Positions 35,233 through 44,965 of a stretch of DNA of 64,000 nt are shown here, piece by piece. This DNA is from Thioploca ingrica (GTDB lineage Bacteria > Pseudomonadota > Gammaproteobacteria > Beggiatoales > Beggiatoaceae), in NCBI GenBank assembly GCA_000828835.1, contig AP014633.1, positions 3,100,001 through 3,164,000 of the forward strand, given 5' to 3'. Under the pieces are notes generated by a model, which worked only from the letters and a program-made list of their open reading frames with translations, was not told the DNA's origin and ran no database searches. The translations under genes were made by a program, and so were the position numbers. How positions within the stretch are numbered: the first letter of the stretch is position 1; each line of letters begins with the position of its first letter.

Positions 35233-35457
35233 CTAAGACTGTCTTTCCGGGGGAAGATGCGCTTGTTGTTCGGTTGGAACGCCCATTTTTTTAAGAAAAA
35301 TGGCCAAAGGACAAAACCCGGTAAAGCTGCTTTGTAACAAATTAGCACCCACAAAAGCAGTAACCCATAACCAATAAGGATGATGTAATTGACTTAATGC
35401 GAGCGATAACAAAATAAAAATACCCGCCATCATCAACACGATTCGTTCTACTGTCAT
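35233..35457 (-). CDS. DUF2892 small membrane protein
   Basis: 74 residues, ribosome site AGGAG 7 bp upstream. Sequence NRIV-like start MTVERIVLMMAGIFILLSLAL followed by WVTAFVGANLLQSSFTGFCPLAIFLKKMG is diagnostic of DUF2892: two membrane helices and the GFCPL motif with its single Cys. In E. coli YgaP the equivalent segment is fused to rhodanese. Here it is a separate gene directly before the rhodanese gene. Confidence 0.9.
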   Translation of the reverse strand: MTVERIVLMMAGIFILLSLALSQLHHPYWLWVTAFVGANLLQSSFTGFCPLAIFLKKMGVPTEQQAHLPPERQS

Positions 35458-35516
35458 TTTTTAAATCTCCTGGTCGAAAAACGAATAAATGAGGACAGGA
35501 TATTATAATTCAAGCC

Positions 35517-35846
35517 TCATGCACAAAATGATGCACAAAATACCTCTCTCATCATACTAATCAAACGTAAGGTACGCGCATCACTAACCCGATAATAAAC
35601 TCGATTAGCATCTTTACGCGAAGCCAAAATGCCTTTATCGCGTAAAATGGCTAAATGTTGAGAAATATTACTTTGAGAGGTACCTACTCGTTCAACAATA
35701 TCTTGGACGCTATATTCACGTTCGCCCAGAATACAAAGTATTTTAAGACGTAAAGGATGTGACATGGCTTTCAAAGATCGTGAAGCACGTTCGATGTCTT
35801 CATCATGGGTGATCAGTGCAAAATGTGGAATGGTACTGTCTGACAT
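35517..35846 (-). CDS. ArsR-family repressor, BigR/YgaV/SqrR-like persulfide sensor candidate
   Basis: 109 residues. Winged helix with LKAMSHPLRLKILCILGEREYSVQDIVERVGTSQSNISQHLAILRDKGILASRKDANRVYYRVSD. Cys38 (KILCIL), Cys104 and Cys108 (FCASFCA) match the placement of the two sensing cysteines of SqrR, BigR and YgaV (one in helix alpha2, one near the C-terminus), which form tetrasulfide links in the presence of persulfide. It is upstream of and codirectional with DUF2892 and rhodanese genes, so I infer it represses them until sulfide stress appears. Confidence 0.82.
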   Translation of the reverse strand: MSDSTIPHFALITHDEDIERASRSLKAMSHPLRLKILCILGEREYSVQDIVERVGTSQSNISQHLAILRDKGILASRKDANRVYYRVSDARTLRLISMMREVFCASFCA

Positions 35847-36185
35847 AAATCTTATTTCCGAATTCAGTAGCAGAATGGACGATTAATTTTTTCTATGGCT
35901 AAGTAAGCTATATTAACTAACAATAATATTATTATATATTGTTTAAATAGTCTAAATTTTTTAGCTAATCTATTTTGGTAATTCTATGAGTGTATTTATT
36001 TTTGAATTTCTAATTTTTTGAACTACCTCTATTTTTTATGATATAACTAACAGGAGATAGAGTAAAGCACTTTATCCATAAAAACGATGTTGATTTAACG
36101 CTTAGCAGTATGAATCAGTAAAACTGGGTTATTTTTCACTAATTGCCGCTAAGCGCTGGCAGTTAAAATTTATAATATATTGATA
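35847..36185. other. AT-rich spacer, no gene seen
   Basis: About 340 bp between the ArsR start and the end of the XAC2610-like gene. It should contain the ArsR-operon promoter on the minus strand. A long-range 8 bp inverted repeat (CGCTTAGC near 36099, GCTAAGCG near 36149) may belong to the terminator region of neither gene clearly. Nothing else supported. Confidence 0.4.
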
Positions 36186-38402
36186 TTATTTATTATATAA
36201 ATTAACTGAATTACCTAATTTAACTGACGGTGATTTCCTCTTCCGGTTAATTTTTTTATTGACTGAAAGTGTATTATTTTTAAGCGGTATGGGATTAACT
36301 ATTTTGGTTTCTTCATCCTCTTCCGGAGCAAATTTTTCTTGGATTAAATTACCTGGAACTAGTTTCTGTTCAATAACTTTCATTTCATTATCAATTAGTT
36401 CCCCTTTTTCCAACAGAGTGACGATGGTAAATTCTCCAAGATTATTTAGTTTTTCAAATATATTATCTTCTTCAGGAACTTCCCCAAAAAGTTGATATAA
36501 TTCTTGACGAACCAATATTAATTTACCCGCTACAAATTGATAATAATTAACGCCATGAAGACCAGTATCCTCATCGGTGTCATCGCCCTCTTGCCAAATA
36601 AATCGAAGCTGTTGTAAATTATCATCTAAATCTGGAATACCATAAATCTGTTCAAGTTGTTCAAGTTCCTTGTTTCTAATAAAAAGTTGCTGATGTGGAT
36701 CGAATAACCAATAGAATGAAGCAGAATCCGTACTAGCAATACGAAGATCGCGATAACCATCGAAGTTCATATCTTCCGTTTCTAACCCATCCTCTTCCTC
36801 TAACAAGATCATGTTAGGTTCTTGAATCGTTTGGAAAGGATAACTATCATTATTCTGGTAAATTTCAATTTTTTCAATTTGCGCACTCTCTTCTGCGGTA
36901 GCAGTCGGCTCCTTGACTGTGCGGTTAAATAACTGAAAAGTTAAGGTTGGCGGTTGTATATAAAGCGGGCGTTGATAAGTCCACTTGGGAGAGCGATGAG
37001 CGTGTTCTAGGGCAAAATTAGCATCATAAGTCATCATGAGTAATTTCAGACCAGCGAAAAATTCGTCAGCAGTACCATCTATCATCCGTCTTATCCAAAA
37101 AGCGACAGCAGTAGCGACTTCCCGTTCTGGGAATTTTTTGGCTGTTAACCCTTTAAAATTTTTATATTTTAAAAAATAATGCGCTGGCAGTTGATGAGTA
37201 CGAATAAGTTCTAAATAAGTCGCTTGTTCTTGTTTTAAATACGCTAGATCGTCAAATAATAATTCATGGACCAGATAAAAAGTTCTCGCTAGCGACTTAA
37301 CATAATTATCAAAAATAACTTGGGTTGCTTTTCTAAAAGTCTGATCTTGCGCTGCCGGAATAAAATTATCTTTTAACCAAGTGACAAACACTTTATTGTA
37401 ATAACCAAATTGATATTCATTTTCCAAGCTAAGTTGTTTATCTGAATGTGGTCCTTTAATAAAAATAGGCATATCAGCTAATTGTTGCAATAGATCATAA
37501 TCAAGAAAATGTTTTTTAATATGACAAAAGAAATTGCGAATAGCACTATTCGTGGGCACAGTTTCCTCTATACAGTTACCTTTAGTTTTATCCAGATTTT
37601 GCCACATTTCTTTAATTGAGGAAGCCATATCGAGGGTATTTTTAGTCTCATTTTCTGCTGGTACTTGTTGTTGTTCAATGAGTTTCATTTCATTGCCAAT
37701 TCGTTCTAAAACCGTTAGTTGATAGCTACTTTCTTCCTCGGCTGAATATTCAGTTATTTCTTGGCGAATCAGCGTTAATTTGCCGGCAATAAATTGATAA
37801 TAATTGGTTCCTTGACGGAGAGCATTGGTTTTCCAATAAGAGATAATCCGTTTATGATTAGAATCAACTTCGAGTGAAGTTAACTTACTTAATTCCTCAT
37901 TTTTAACCAATAGACCGGTTTTCGGCTCAAATAACCAGCAGAGGTAAGGAATCGGTCCGGCTGCAATATCAACCATTAAGCGCAGATCTTGATAACCATC
38001 GAAATTCATATCTTCAAATTTAAAGTTTAATTGCTCACCATCAAACCAGGTTTTAGTATTAAGTGCTTGAATAGTTTGAACCGGATTAACTTCATTAGTT
38101 TTATAAAGTTCAATTTTTTTTATGTTCGCAAGGCCTTCTTCTATCTTCGAGCCAAGAAATTTGACTACCCTTTTCAAATGAGGATGGATAGTTTGTTGAT
38201 AACTCCAAGCCATTTGGGGAGCGGATAAAGTAGGAATTGTTTCCGGATTATCAATGGATTGAGCGGTTGCTTCAAGGGATTGTTGAATTTGAGATTCCGT
38301 TTTTTGGGTAGTGATATCAGCATGGGTTAATAAGGAGTAACCCCATAGCACCAGTAGTGATGAGAGTATAGCAATTTTATTGAAGGATTGAATTATAGCC
38401 AT
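36186..38402 (-). CDS. Exported protein with two XAC2610-like domains
   Basis: 738 residues with signal peptide (cut near LLTHADI). Two related regions, around residues 95-230 and 525-690, share the order: IEIYxxN(D/E)xxPxQTIQxxN, then (F/T)EDMNFDGYxDLR, then YxWLF(D/E)P, NKELxxL, INYYQFVAGKLxLxRQE. This is the pattern of the XAC2610/FG-GAP-like family, in which the NFDGYxDL loop resembles a calcium site. A helical region of about 280 residues separates them. The tail is basic. XAC2610 itself is a periplasmic vegetative protein in Xanthomonas; function here unknown. No neighbours in the same operon. Confidence 0.6.
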   Translation of the reverse strand: MAIIQSFNKIAILSSLLVLWGYSLLTHADITTQKTESQIQQSLEATAQSIDNPETIPTLSAPQMAWSYQQTIHPHLKRVVKFLGSKIEEGLANIKKIELYKTNEVNPVQTIQALNTKTWFDGEQLNFKFEDMNFDGYQDLRLMVDIAAGPIPYLCWLFEPKTGLLVKNEELSKLTSLEVDSNHKRIISYWKTNALRQGTNYYQFIAGKLTLIRQEITEYSAEEESSYQLTVLERIGNEMKLIEQQQVPAENETKNTLDMASSIKEMWQNLDKTKGNCIEETVPTNSAIRNFFCHIKKHFLDYDLLQQLADMPIFIKGPHSDKQLSLENEYQFGYYNKVFVTWLKDNFIPAAQDQTFRKATQVIFDNYVKSLARTFYLVHELLFDDLAYLKQEQATYLELIRTHQLPAHYFLKYKNFKGLTAKKFPEREVATAVAFWIRRMIDGTADEFFAGLKLLMMTYDANFALEHAHRSPKWTYQRPLYIQPPTLTFQLFNRTVKEPTATAEESAQIEKIEIYQNNDSYPFQTIQEPNMILLEEEDGLETEDMNFDGYRDLRIASTDSASFYWLFDPHQQLFIRNKELEQLEQIYGIPDLDDNLQQLRFIWQEGDDTDEDTGLHGVNYYQFVAGKLILVRQELYQLFGEVPEEDNIFEKLNNLGEFTIVTLLEKGELIDNEMKVIEQKLVPGNLIQEKFAPEEDEETKIVNPIPLKNNTLSVNKKINRKRKSPSVKLGNSVNLYNK

Positions 38403-38597
38403 TCTGAATTAAACCTAACGCCTCAAGCTGAGTAAATGTAGCTTTGATTCTCGTAAATAATATTAATAATACTGCTGTTTGAGCGAAAATGAAATTCAAA
38501 ATCGGGTAAGGTGGATTGATAAACTAATATAGTTTATAATTTCACTGTGTTTTACCCAGGTTAAAAAAACTTAAAATGCTTGAAACAGGGAGAATTT

Positions 38598-39608
38598 ATG
38601 TCACTAACTCATTTGAAGTATGTCTTCTTAACGAGCATTCTAGTACTTAATCTAATTTCACCTGTACCAGCCGCTGAAATTACTTTACTTAATGTCTCAT
38701 ATGATCCCACTCGTGAGTTTTACAAAGCGTTTAATAATGCTTTCATCAAACATTGGCAGGGAAAAACTCAGGAAATCGTCAAAATACAACAATCTCATGG
38801 AGGTTCAGGTAAACAAGCGCGTTCAGTTATTGATGGATTGCAAGCTGATGTGGTTACACTCGCTTTAGCTTACGACATTGATGCCATTGCGAAAACAGGT
38901 TTATTAGCGGATTATTGGCAAAGTCGACTACTTCATAACAGTACGCCTTACACCTCAACCATCGTCTTGGTAGTCCGGAAGGGAAATCCCAAAGGAATTA
39001 AGGATTGGGATGATTTAATTAAACCCGGTGTTGAAGTGGTTACACCCAATCCGAAAACGTCTGGCGGGGCACGGTGGAATTATTTAGCCGCTTGGGGATA
39101 TGCTTTGCAACACGGTGATGCTGAGCATGCTAAAAAGTTTGTCACCCAGTTGTTTAAAAATGTCAAAGTATTAGATTCGGGTGCCCGTGCCGCAACCACT
39201 ACCTTTGTGCAACGTGGAATTGGTGACGTATTTATTGCATGGGAAAATGAAGCGCTTTTGGTTATCAACGAATTAGGTAAAGATTCGTTTGAAATTATTG
39301 TTCCCTCTATCAGTATTTTAGCAGAGCCACCGGTGGCGGTAGTGGATAAAGTCGCTGAAAAACATGGCACAACTAGAGTAGCACAAGCTTATTTAGAATA
39401 TCTTTATTCTGAAGAAGGACAAACTATCGCCGCTAATCACTATTATCGACCACGTTTAGAAAAAGTAATGGCCAAGTTTGCCGATAAATTTCCACAATTA
39501 AAGCTAGTTACTGTAGATGAAGTATTCGGTGGTTGGGCAAAAGCTCAAAAAACGCATTTTGATGATGGCGGTATATTTGATCAAATTTACTTACCCGCCG
39601 GTAAATAG
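38598..39608 (+). CDS. sbp: Sulfate/thiosulfate ABC transporter substrate-binding protein
   Basis: 336 residues from the ATG at 38598, preceded by GGGAG. Signal peptide cut near VPAAE. Family motifs: [95 protein letters not shown] and WENEALL. This is the periplasmic sulfate (Sbp/CysP) binder. First gene of sbp-cysT-cysW-cysA. Whether it prefers sulfate or thiosulfate cannot be told. Confidence 0.94.
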   Translation: MSLTHLKYVFLTSILVLNLISPVPAAEITLLNVSYDPTREFYKAFNNAFIKHWQGKTQEIVKIQQSHGGSGKQARSVIDGLQADVVTLALAYDIDAIAKTGLLADYWQSRLLHNSTPYTSTIVLVVRKGNPKGIKDWDDLIKPGVEVVTPNPKTSGGARWNYLAAWGYALQHGDAEHAKKFVTQLFKNVKVLDSGARAATTTFVQRGIGDVFIAWENEALLVINELGKDSFEIIVPSISILAEPPVAVVDKVAEKHGTTRVAQAYLEYLYSEEGQTIAANHYYRPRLEKVMAKFADKFPQLKLVTVDEVFGGWAKAQKTHFDDGGIFDQIYLPAGK

Positions 39609-39728
39609 GTTATTTGATGAGATAACGGTGTAGTCTTATTTTGATTGCAGTAAAATGTGGAGCGGTTAAGCGTTAAGCTAGCTGCTCTATCCGAATAACA
39701 TTGATGATAACCTTTAAAAATACCCCCA

Positions 39729-40559
39729 ATGGTAACATTGACTAAACGATACAGTGTTTTACCGGGCTTTAATTTAGCTTTGGGATTGACGTTACTCTAC
39801 TTGAGTTTAATTGTGCTCATTCCCCTCTCAACCGTATTTATTAAAACCGCGACCATGAGTTGGGGAGATTTTTGGAGTACCATTAGCAATGCTCGAGTGG
39901 TCGCTTCCTACCGTCTGACTTTTGGTGCCTCGTTATTAGCCGCTATCATCAATCTAGTGTTTGGTTTGCTCGTCGCCTGGGTATTAGTGCGGTACTCCTT
40001 TTGGGGTAAACGAATACTCGATGCTTTAGTTGATTTGCCGTTTGCTTTACCAACGGCAGTGGCGGGGATTGCTTTAACGGCTATTTACTCAAGTCATGGC
40101 TGGGTTGGACGTTACCTAGAACCTTTGGGCTTCAAAGTCGCTTTTACCCCCTGGGGAATCGTGGTGGCTTTAATTTTCATTGGATTACCGTTTGTAGTTC
40201 GCACCGTACAACCCATTTTGCAAGAAGCAGAAATCGAAGTAGAAGAAGCAGCAGTCAGTTTAGGCGCTAGCCGCTGGCAGACTTTTACTTTAATTATTTT
40301 ACCCAATTTATGGCCGGCATTGCTGACGGGATTTGCTTTAGCCTTTGCGCGTGGTTTAGGTGAATATGGCTCAGTGGTATTCATTGCGGGGAATATGCCC
40401 ATGGTTTCAGAAATTACGCCACTGTTAATTATCACTAAACTGGAACAATATGATTATCAAGGTGCTACTGCTATTGCCGTGGTGATGTTAGTCGTCTCAT
40501 TTACTTTGCTATTTTTGATTAATTCACTGCAATGGTGGAGTAGTAGACGATATCATTAG
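39729..40559 (+). CDS. cysT: CysT, sulfate ABC transporter permease
   Basis: 276 residues with six membrane helices and the binding-protein-dependent permease EAA loop [42 protein letters not shown] and [16 protein letters not shown] are CysT signatures. It forms the sulfate channel with CysW. 120 bp after sbp; 8 bp before cysW. Confidence 0.95.
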   Translation: MVTLTKRYSVLPGFNLALGLTLLYLSLIVLIPLSTVFIKTATMSWGDFWSTISNARVVASYRLTFGASLLAAIINLVFGLLVAWVLVRYSFWGKRILDALVDLPFALPTAVAGIALTAIYSSHGWVGRYLEPLGFKVAFTPWGIVVALIFIGLPFVVRTVQPILQEAEIEVEEAAVSLGASRWQTFTLIILPNLWPALLTGFALAFARGLGEYGSVVFIAGNMPMVSEITPLLIITKLEQYDYQGATAIAVVMLVVSFTLLFLINSLQWWSSRRYH

Positions 40560-40567
40560 GATTATTC

Positions 40568-41428
40568 ATGTCCACACAAGTCATTCCCCATCGTGCAACG
40601 ACAGAACCCGCTTGGGTACGTTACCTATTGACGATACTGGCGTTGCTGTTTTTAGTATTTTTTTTGTTGCTCCCGTTGGTCATTGTCTTCACCGAAGCTT
40701 TGCAATCGGGGGTAGCCGCCTATTTCGAGGCACTGATTGAACCGGATGCGTTAGCGGCTATCCGTCTGACATTACTGACGGCAGTTATTGCAGTTCCTTT
40801 AAATCTGGTTTTTGGCATAGCGGCATCCTGGGCAATTGCGAAATTTGAATTTGTCGGTAAGAGTTTACTCATTACCTTGATTGATTTACCGTTTGCGGTT
40901 TCCCCGGTCATTTCTGGACTGATCTTTGTGCTATTGTTTGGTGCTCAGGGTCTACTCGGACCCTGGTTAGCGGCTCACGATATCCAACTCATTTTTGCCG
41001 TCCCGGGTATCGTTATGGCGACCGTTTTTATCACTTTCCCGTTTATAGCTCGTGAATTAATCCCTTTACTCCAAGCACAAGGTAATGAGGAAGAAGAAGC
41101 CGCACTCGTATTAGGCGCTAATGGTTGGCAAACTTTTTGGTATATCACTTTGCCCAATATGAAATGGGGGCTACTTTATGGCGTCATTTTGTGTAATGCC
41201 AGAGCGATGGGAGAATTTGGTGCTGTTTCCGTCGTATCGGGACATATTCGCGGGTTAACCAATACCATGCCTTTACATGTTGAAATTCTCTATAATGAAT
41301 ATAACTTTGTAGCCGCTTTTGCGGTAGCTTCTTTGCTGGCTTTACTCGCGTTAGTGACCTTAGTCCTAAAAACATTTCTAGAATGGCGTGTACTAAAACC
41401 AATCAGTAGACCCAAAACTGCTCTATGA
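40568..41428 (+). CDS. cysW: CysW, sulfate ABC transporter permease
   Basis: 286 residues, six membrane helices, EAA loop [31 protein letters not shown], and the CysW hallmarks [14 protein letters not shown] and [35 protein letters not shown]. Pairs with CysT. Its stop overlaps the cysA start codon (ATGA), so the two are translationally coupled. Confidence 0.96.
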   Translation: MSTQVIPHRATTEPAWVRYLLTILALLFLVFFLLLPLVIVFTEALQSGVAAYFEALIEPDALAAIRLTLLTAVIAVPLNLVFGIAASWAIAKFEFVGKSLLITLIDLPFAVSPVISGLIFVLLFGAQGLLGPWLAAHDIQLIFAVPGIVMATVFITFPFIARELIPLLQAQGNEEEEAALVLGANGWQTFWYITLPNMKWGLLYGVILCNARAMGEFGAVSVVSGHIRGLTNTMPLHVEILYNEYNFVAAFAVASLLALLALVTLVLKTFLEWRVLKPISRPKTAL

Positions 41429-42495
41429 GTATCGAAATCCAACATCTCAATAAAACCTTTAATCAATTTGCTGTACTTAAAGACATCAATCTGCAGGTAC
41501 CCAAGGGCGAATTAGTGGCCTTGTTAGGACCATCCGGCTGTGGTAAAACCACGCTGTTGCGCATTATTGCTGGTTTAGAAGTACCGGATAGTGGCCTAAT
41601 TTTATTTCATGGCGAAGATACCACTTCCCGCCATGTCCGCGACCGTCATGTGGGATTTGTATTTCAACATTATGCGCTCTTTCGCCACATGACCGTATTT
41701 GAAAACGTAGCTTTTGGTTTGCGAGTTTGTCCTCGCAAGCTACGCCCTTCCAATGCGGAGATTCGTGCTAAAGTCCATGACTTACTCTATCTGGTACAGA
41801 TGCGCGAATTAGCCGAACGTTATCCCAATCAACTCTCTGGCGGGCAACGGCAACGGGTCGCACTTATCCGCGCCTTGGCAGTCGAACCGAAAGTATTGCT
41901 ACTGGATGAACCGTTTGGCGCATTAGATACCAATGTCCGCAAAGAATTACGCCGTTGGCTAAGACACTTGCATGATACCATGCACGTTACCAGTGTATTT
42001 GTGACTCATGATCAGGAAGAAGCTATGGAAGTTGCTGACCGGGTGGTGGTTATGAATGAAGGACACATTGAACAAGTCGGCACCCCCGAAGAACTATACG
42101 AAAATGCCGCTAATCCCTTTGTTTATCGATTCTTAGGTTCGGTTAATTTATTTCATGGACGTGTCCAAACGGGACATATACGTCTGGGTGACTTAGATGT
42201 CAAATTTCATGAACATGCTGAAGTCCATCAAGCACCAATTGTAGCTTATGTCCGTCCTCATGAATTAGAAATTAGCCGCGAAGCCGATCAAAATACGATG
42301 GTGGCTACTGTAAGCAATATCTATATGTTAGGTTCGATTGTCCGCCTGGAATTAGTACAAGTGAGTAATTCTGAAATAATTGAAGTGGAGTTGACTAAAG
42401 AACAGTATCGGCTGTTGAAGTTACATAAAGGTGAGCAAGTTTTCGTTAAAGCTCGGAAGATGCGGTTGTTTATGGAAAGTAATCGGACGAGTTAA
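41425..42495 (+). CDS. cysA: CysA, sulfate ABC transporter ATP-binding protein
   Basis: 356 residues. Walker [11 protein letters not shown] loop [22 protein letters not shown], signature [16 protein letters not shown], Walker [13 protein letters not shown] and H loop [13 protein letters not shown], followed by a TOBE-like C-terminal domain ([11 protein letters not shown]...). It energises sulfate import. Last gene of the importer; the Rpn-type gene follows 22 bp later and may be transcribed with it. Confidence 0.96.
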   Translation: MSIEIQHLNKTFNQFAVLKDINLQVPKGELVALLGPSGCGKTTLLRIIAGLEVPDSGLILFHGEDTTSRHVRDRHVGFVFQHYALFRHMTVFENVAFGLRVCPRKLRPSNAEIRAKVHDLLYLVQMRELAERYPNQLSGGQRQRVALIRALAVEPKVLLLDEPFGALDTNVRKELRRWLRHLHDTMHVTSVFVTHDQEEAMEVADRVVVMNEGHIEQVGTPEELYENAANPFVYRFLGSVNLFHGRVQTGHIRLGDLDVKFHEHAEVHQAPIVAYVRPHELEISREADQNTMVATVSNIYMLGSIVRLELVQVSNSEIIEVELTKEQYRLLKLHKGEQVFVKARKMRLFMESNRTS

Positions 42496-42517
42496 TATTT
42501 AACATTATAATAACCCA

Positions 42518-43531
42518 ATGTTTCCCCTACACGATCGCGGCTACAAACGGCTATTTTCCCATCCCCGCTTCTTTCGGCAATTATTAGAAACCTTTGTCGA
42601 CGAAGCGTGGGTAAAAGACATTGATTTTGACCATTGCGAAAAAGTAGAGAAAAGCTTTATTTCTGAGCATTACAAAGAAACGGAGAGTGATCTACTGTAC
42701 CAAGTCAAACTCAAAGGGAAAGAAGCGTATATTTACATTTTGATAGAGTTTCAATCCACGGTGACTTGGTTCATGGCGGTGAGATTGTTGCATTATCTCA
42801 GCAGTTTTTGGTTAGATTATGCCGAAAGCCAGCCACAGAGCAAGAAACTGCCGGCAGTGTTTCCACTGGTGTTATACAGTGGGGATGACAAATGGACCGC
42901 TCAGACCGATTTAGCTGAATTGTTAGAACAACCCGAATTATTCCAAAGCTACACTCCGCAGTTTCGTTACTTCAAAATTGCGGAAAATGAGTACAGTCCG
43001 GCACAACTCCTCCAGATCCGCAATATCGTTTCGACCTTATTTTTGGCGGAGACGCAATATGATTTGGACTTACTCAAAACCGAATTATTGAATTTATTCA
43101 CTCAAGAAGAAGATAAAGCGGCGATTTCATTATTACTCAATTGGTTTAAACAGTTAGTGGTTCATGGTCGTCGTGAAGCGATAGATTATGAAGAATTAGG
43201 GCAAATATACCAAAGTCAAGTGGAGGCTAAACAGATGATAGAAACCGCGATTGCTAAAGAACGACAACAAATTTTTGAGCAGGGAAAAACCGCCGGCTGG
43301 ATTGAAGGCGAAGCCGCTGGTTTGGCGAAGGGCGAAGCCGCCGGCTGGACTAAGGGAAAAACAGAAGGAAGAGTTGAATTCTTGATGACTTTATTGGAAA
43401 CTCGCTTTGGCCCGTTGAATTCGGCTCAGCAGAAGCAGATTTACCGTTTAGATGCCGAGAATCTTTTGAAAGTGTCGGCCAAGTTGTGGGCGGCGCAGTC
43501 GTTAGCCGAGATTTTGAGCGAATCCACTTAG
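42518..43531 (+). CDS. Rpn/RpnA-type PD-(D/E)XK nuclease family protein
   Basis: 337 residues of the Rpn (recombination-promoting nuclease, formerly YhgA/transposase_31) family. Motif FPLHDRGYKRLFSHPRFFRQLLETFV opens the domain; SDLLYQVKL and YILIEFQST provide the D...ExQ active-site pattern, followed by MAVRLLHYLSSFW and PAVFPLVLYSG. The C-terminus contains Gly-rich, Ala/Lys short repeats (EGEAAGLAKGEAAGWTKGKTEG), typical of tail expansion in this family, then an extra helical domain. E. coli RpnA cuts DNA in vitro. It follows cysA closely but is unrelated in role; a mobile gene is likely. Confidence 0.85.
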   Translation: MFPLHDRGYKRLFSHPRFFRQLLETFVDEAWVKDIDFDHCEKVEKSFISEHYKETESDLLYQVKLKGKEAYIYILIEFQSTVTWFMAVRLLHYLSSFWLDYAESQPQSKKLPAVFPLVLYSGDDKWTAQTDLAELLEQPELFQSYTPQFRYFKIAENEYSPAQLLQIRNIVSTLFLAETQYDLDLLKTELLNLFTQEEDKAAISLLLNWFKQLVVHGRREAIDYEELGQIYQSQVEAKQMIETAIAKERQQIFEQGKTAGWIEGEAAGLAKGEAAGWTKGKTEGRVEFLMTLLETRFGPLNSAQQKQIYRLDAENLLKVSAKLWAAQSLAEILSEST

Positions 43532-43729
43532 CCCTGTAGGGTGTGCGGTTTAATTTTTCACTATGATGGTTTTCAATGTTATCAAATTTACCGTTGTTAC
43601 GCCATAATAAAAATGGCTAGTCACGTTATTATTTACTTTAGGTGAAGTAGTTACTTGTGTTATTGTAATAGCTGTTTCATATTCACCTTACTTTCACCGG
43701 CAAAGATTAAAGAAATAGTAACTAACAAT

Positions 43730-44920
43730 ATGATTACTGAAGTTTATGCTTACGAAATAGCACCTTCTTCTTACCAGGCTTCCCTGTTTTTAGTCGGTCC
43801 AACACCTAGAACAGATGATGCTCAATCCTGGCGACCTCAAGCATTACAACTATTATCGCAATATATTGATAATAATATTGATTTAGTGGTGTTCATTCCT
43901 GAACCTAGAAACGGGGTGTATAGCTCAAATTATCTTGATCAAGTGGAATGGGAAACTCAGCATCTGGAAATGGCAGATGCCCTCTTAGCTTGGGTACCCA
44001 GAGATATGAAGACTTCATTGAAGGGACTGACAACTAATATTGAATTTGGTCGATATGTTGAATCCGGAAAATTATTTTATGGCAGACCCGATCAGGCTGA
44101 TAATGTTAGATATTTAGACTGGATGTATCATCAAGTCACCAAACGCCAAGCGGCTGATACTTTAGCGCAATTGGTGGGAGAAGTAATCACTTACTTACAA
44201 CAATTATTGTCAGAATGTGATAAACCAATCCGGGAAGCGGGAGAACGTTATGTTCCTTTAAATATTTGGAGTACCCCTCCTTTTCAAAATTGGTATCGAA
44301 GCCAGCAGCCCATTGGCAATCGATTAGTGAGTGCAAAATTACTTTGGACTTTTGTTATTCATAAAGTAAATTTAACTTTTGCTTATGCGCTGCATGTCGA
44401 TATGTGGATAGCCGCTGAGAATCGGATTAAAAGTAACGAATTTATCATTAGTCGCCCAGATATTTCGGTGGTAGTTCCTTACTGGAAACATCCAACCGAC
44501 CCTTTAGCGAGCGAAGTGATTTTAATTAAAGAATTTCGTTCGCCAGGGCGAACCAAAGATGGTTTTGTCCATGAATTACCGGGTGGATCAAGTTTTAAAA
44601 AGGGTGAACCATTGCAAATTGCGAGTGACGAATTGCATGAAGAAACCAATTTAAAAATCTCAGCGGAACGCTTTCGCTACCTTGGTTCCAAACAATTGGC
44701 AGCGACTTGGTCAACTCATTTTGCTGATGTCTACGCCATTGAATTAGAACAGTACGAAATGGAACAAATTAAACAAGTGATTGCTTCCGGAAAAACTTTT
44801 GGGGTACAAGAAGATACTGAAAAAACTTATATTGAAGTTCATCCTGTAAAAGAAATCGGTCAATATGTTGACTGGTCAATGGAAGGTATAATCTACCATG
44901 CGATTTTCAATAACGAGTAA
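43730..44920 (+). CDS. Nucleoside 2-deoxyribosyltransferase-like/NUDIX fusion protein
   Basis: 396 residues from the ATG at 43730 (an upstream in-frame ATG at 43655 adds a Cys-rich stretch I doubt). Residues about 15-145 match nucleoside 2-deoxyribosyltransferase-like folds: ASLFLVGPTPR, SWRPQAL, VVFIPEPRNG, QVEWETQHLEMADALLAWVPRD and TNIEFGRYVESGKL, whose Glu corresponds to the nucleophile. A linker of about 100 residues precedes a NUDIX domain with LPGGSSFKKGEPLQIASDEL then HEETNL, where the REUxEE box has Asp for Arg and box spacing is slightly longer than GX5E. Fusion suggests processing of a modified nucleotide or NAD-like metabolite. No operon partner is obvious. Confidence 0.75.
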   Translation: MITEVYAYEIAPSSYQASLFLVGPTPRTDDAQSWRPQALQLLSQYIDNNIDLVVFIPEPRNGVYSSNYLDQVEWETQHLEMADALLAWVPRDMKTSLKGLTTNIEFGRYVESGKLFYGRPDQADNVRYLDWMYHQVTKRQAADTLAQLVGEVITYLQQLLSECDKPIREAGERYVPLNIWSTPPFQNWYRSQQPIGNRLVSAKLLWTFVIHKVNLTFAYALHVDMWIAAENRIKSNEFIISRPDISVVVPYWKHPTDPLASEVILIKEFRSPGRTKDGFVHELPGGSSFKKGEPLQIASDELHEETNLKISAERFRYLGSKQLAATWSTHFADVYAIELEQYEMEQIKQVIASGKTFGVQEDTEKTYIEVHPVKEIGQYVDWSMEGIIYHAIFNNE

Positions 44921-44965
44921 ATATTCTTACCTACCTCGTATTAGGATACTTTAATCATCTTAATT

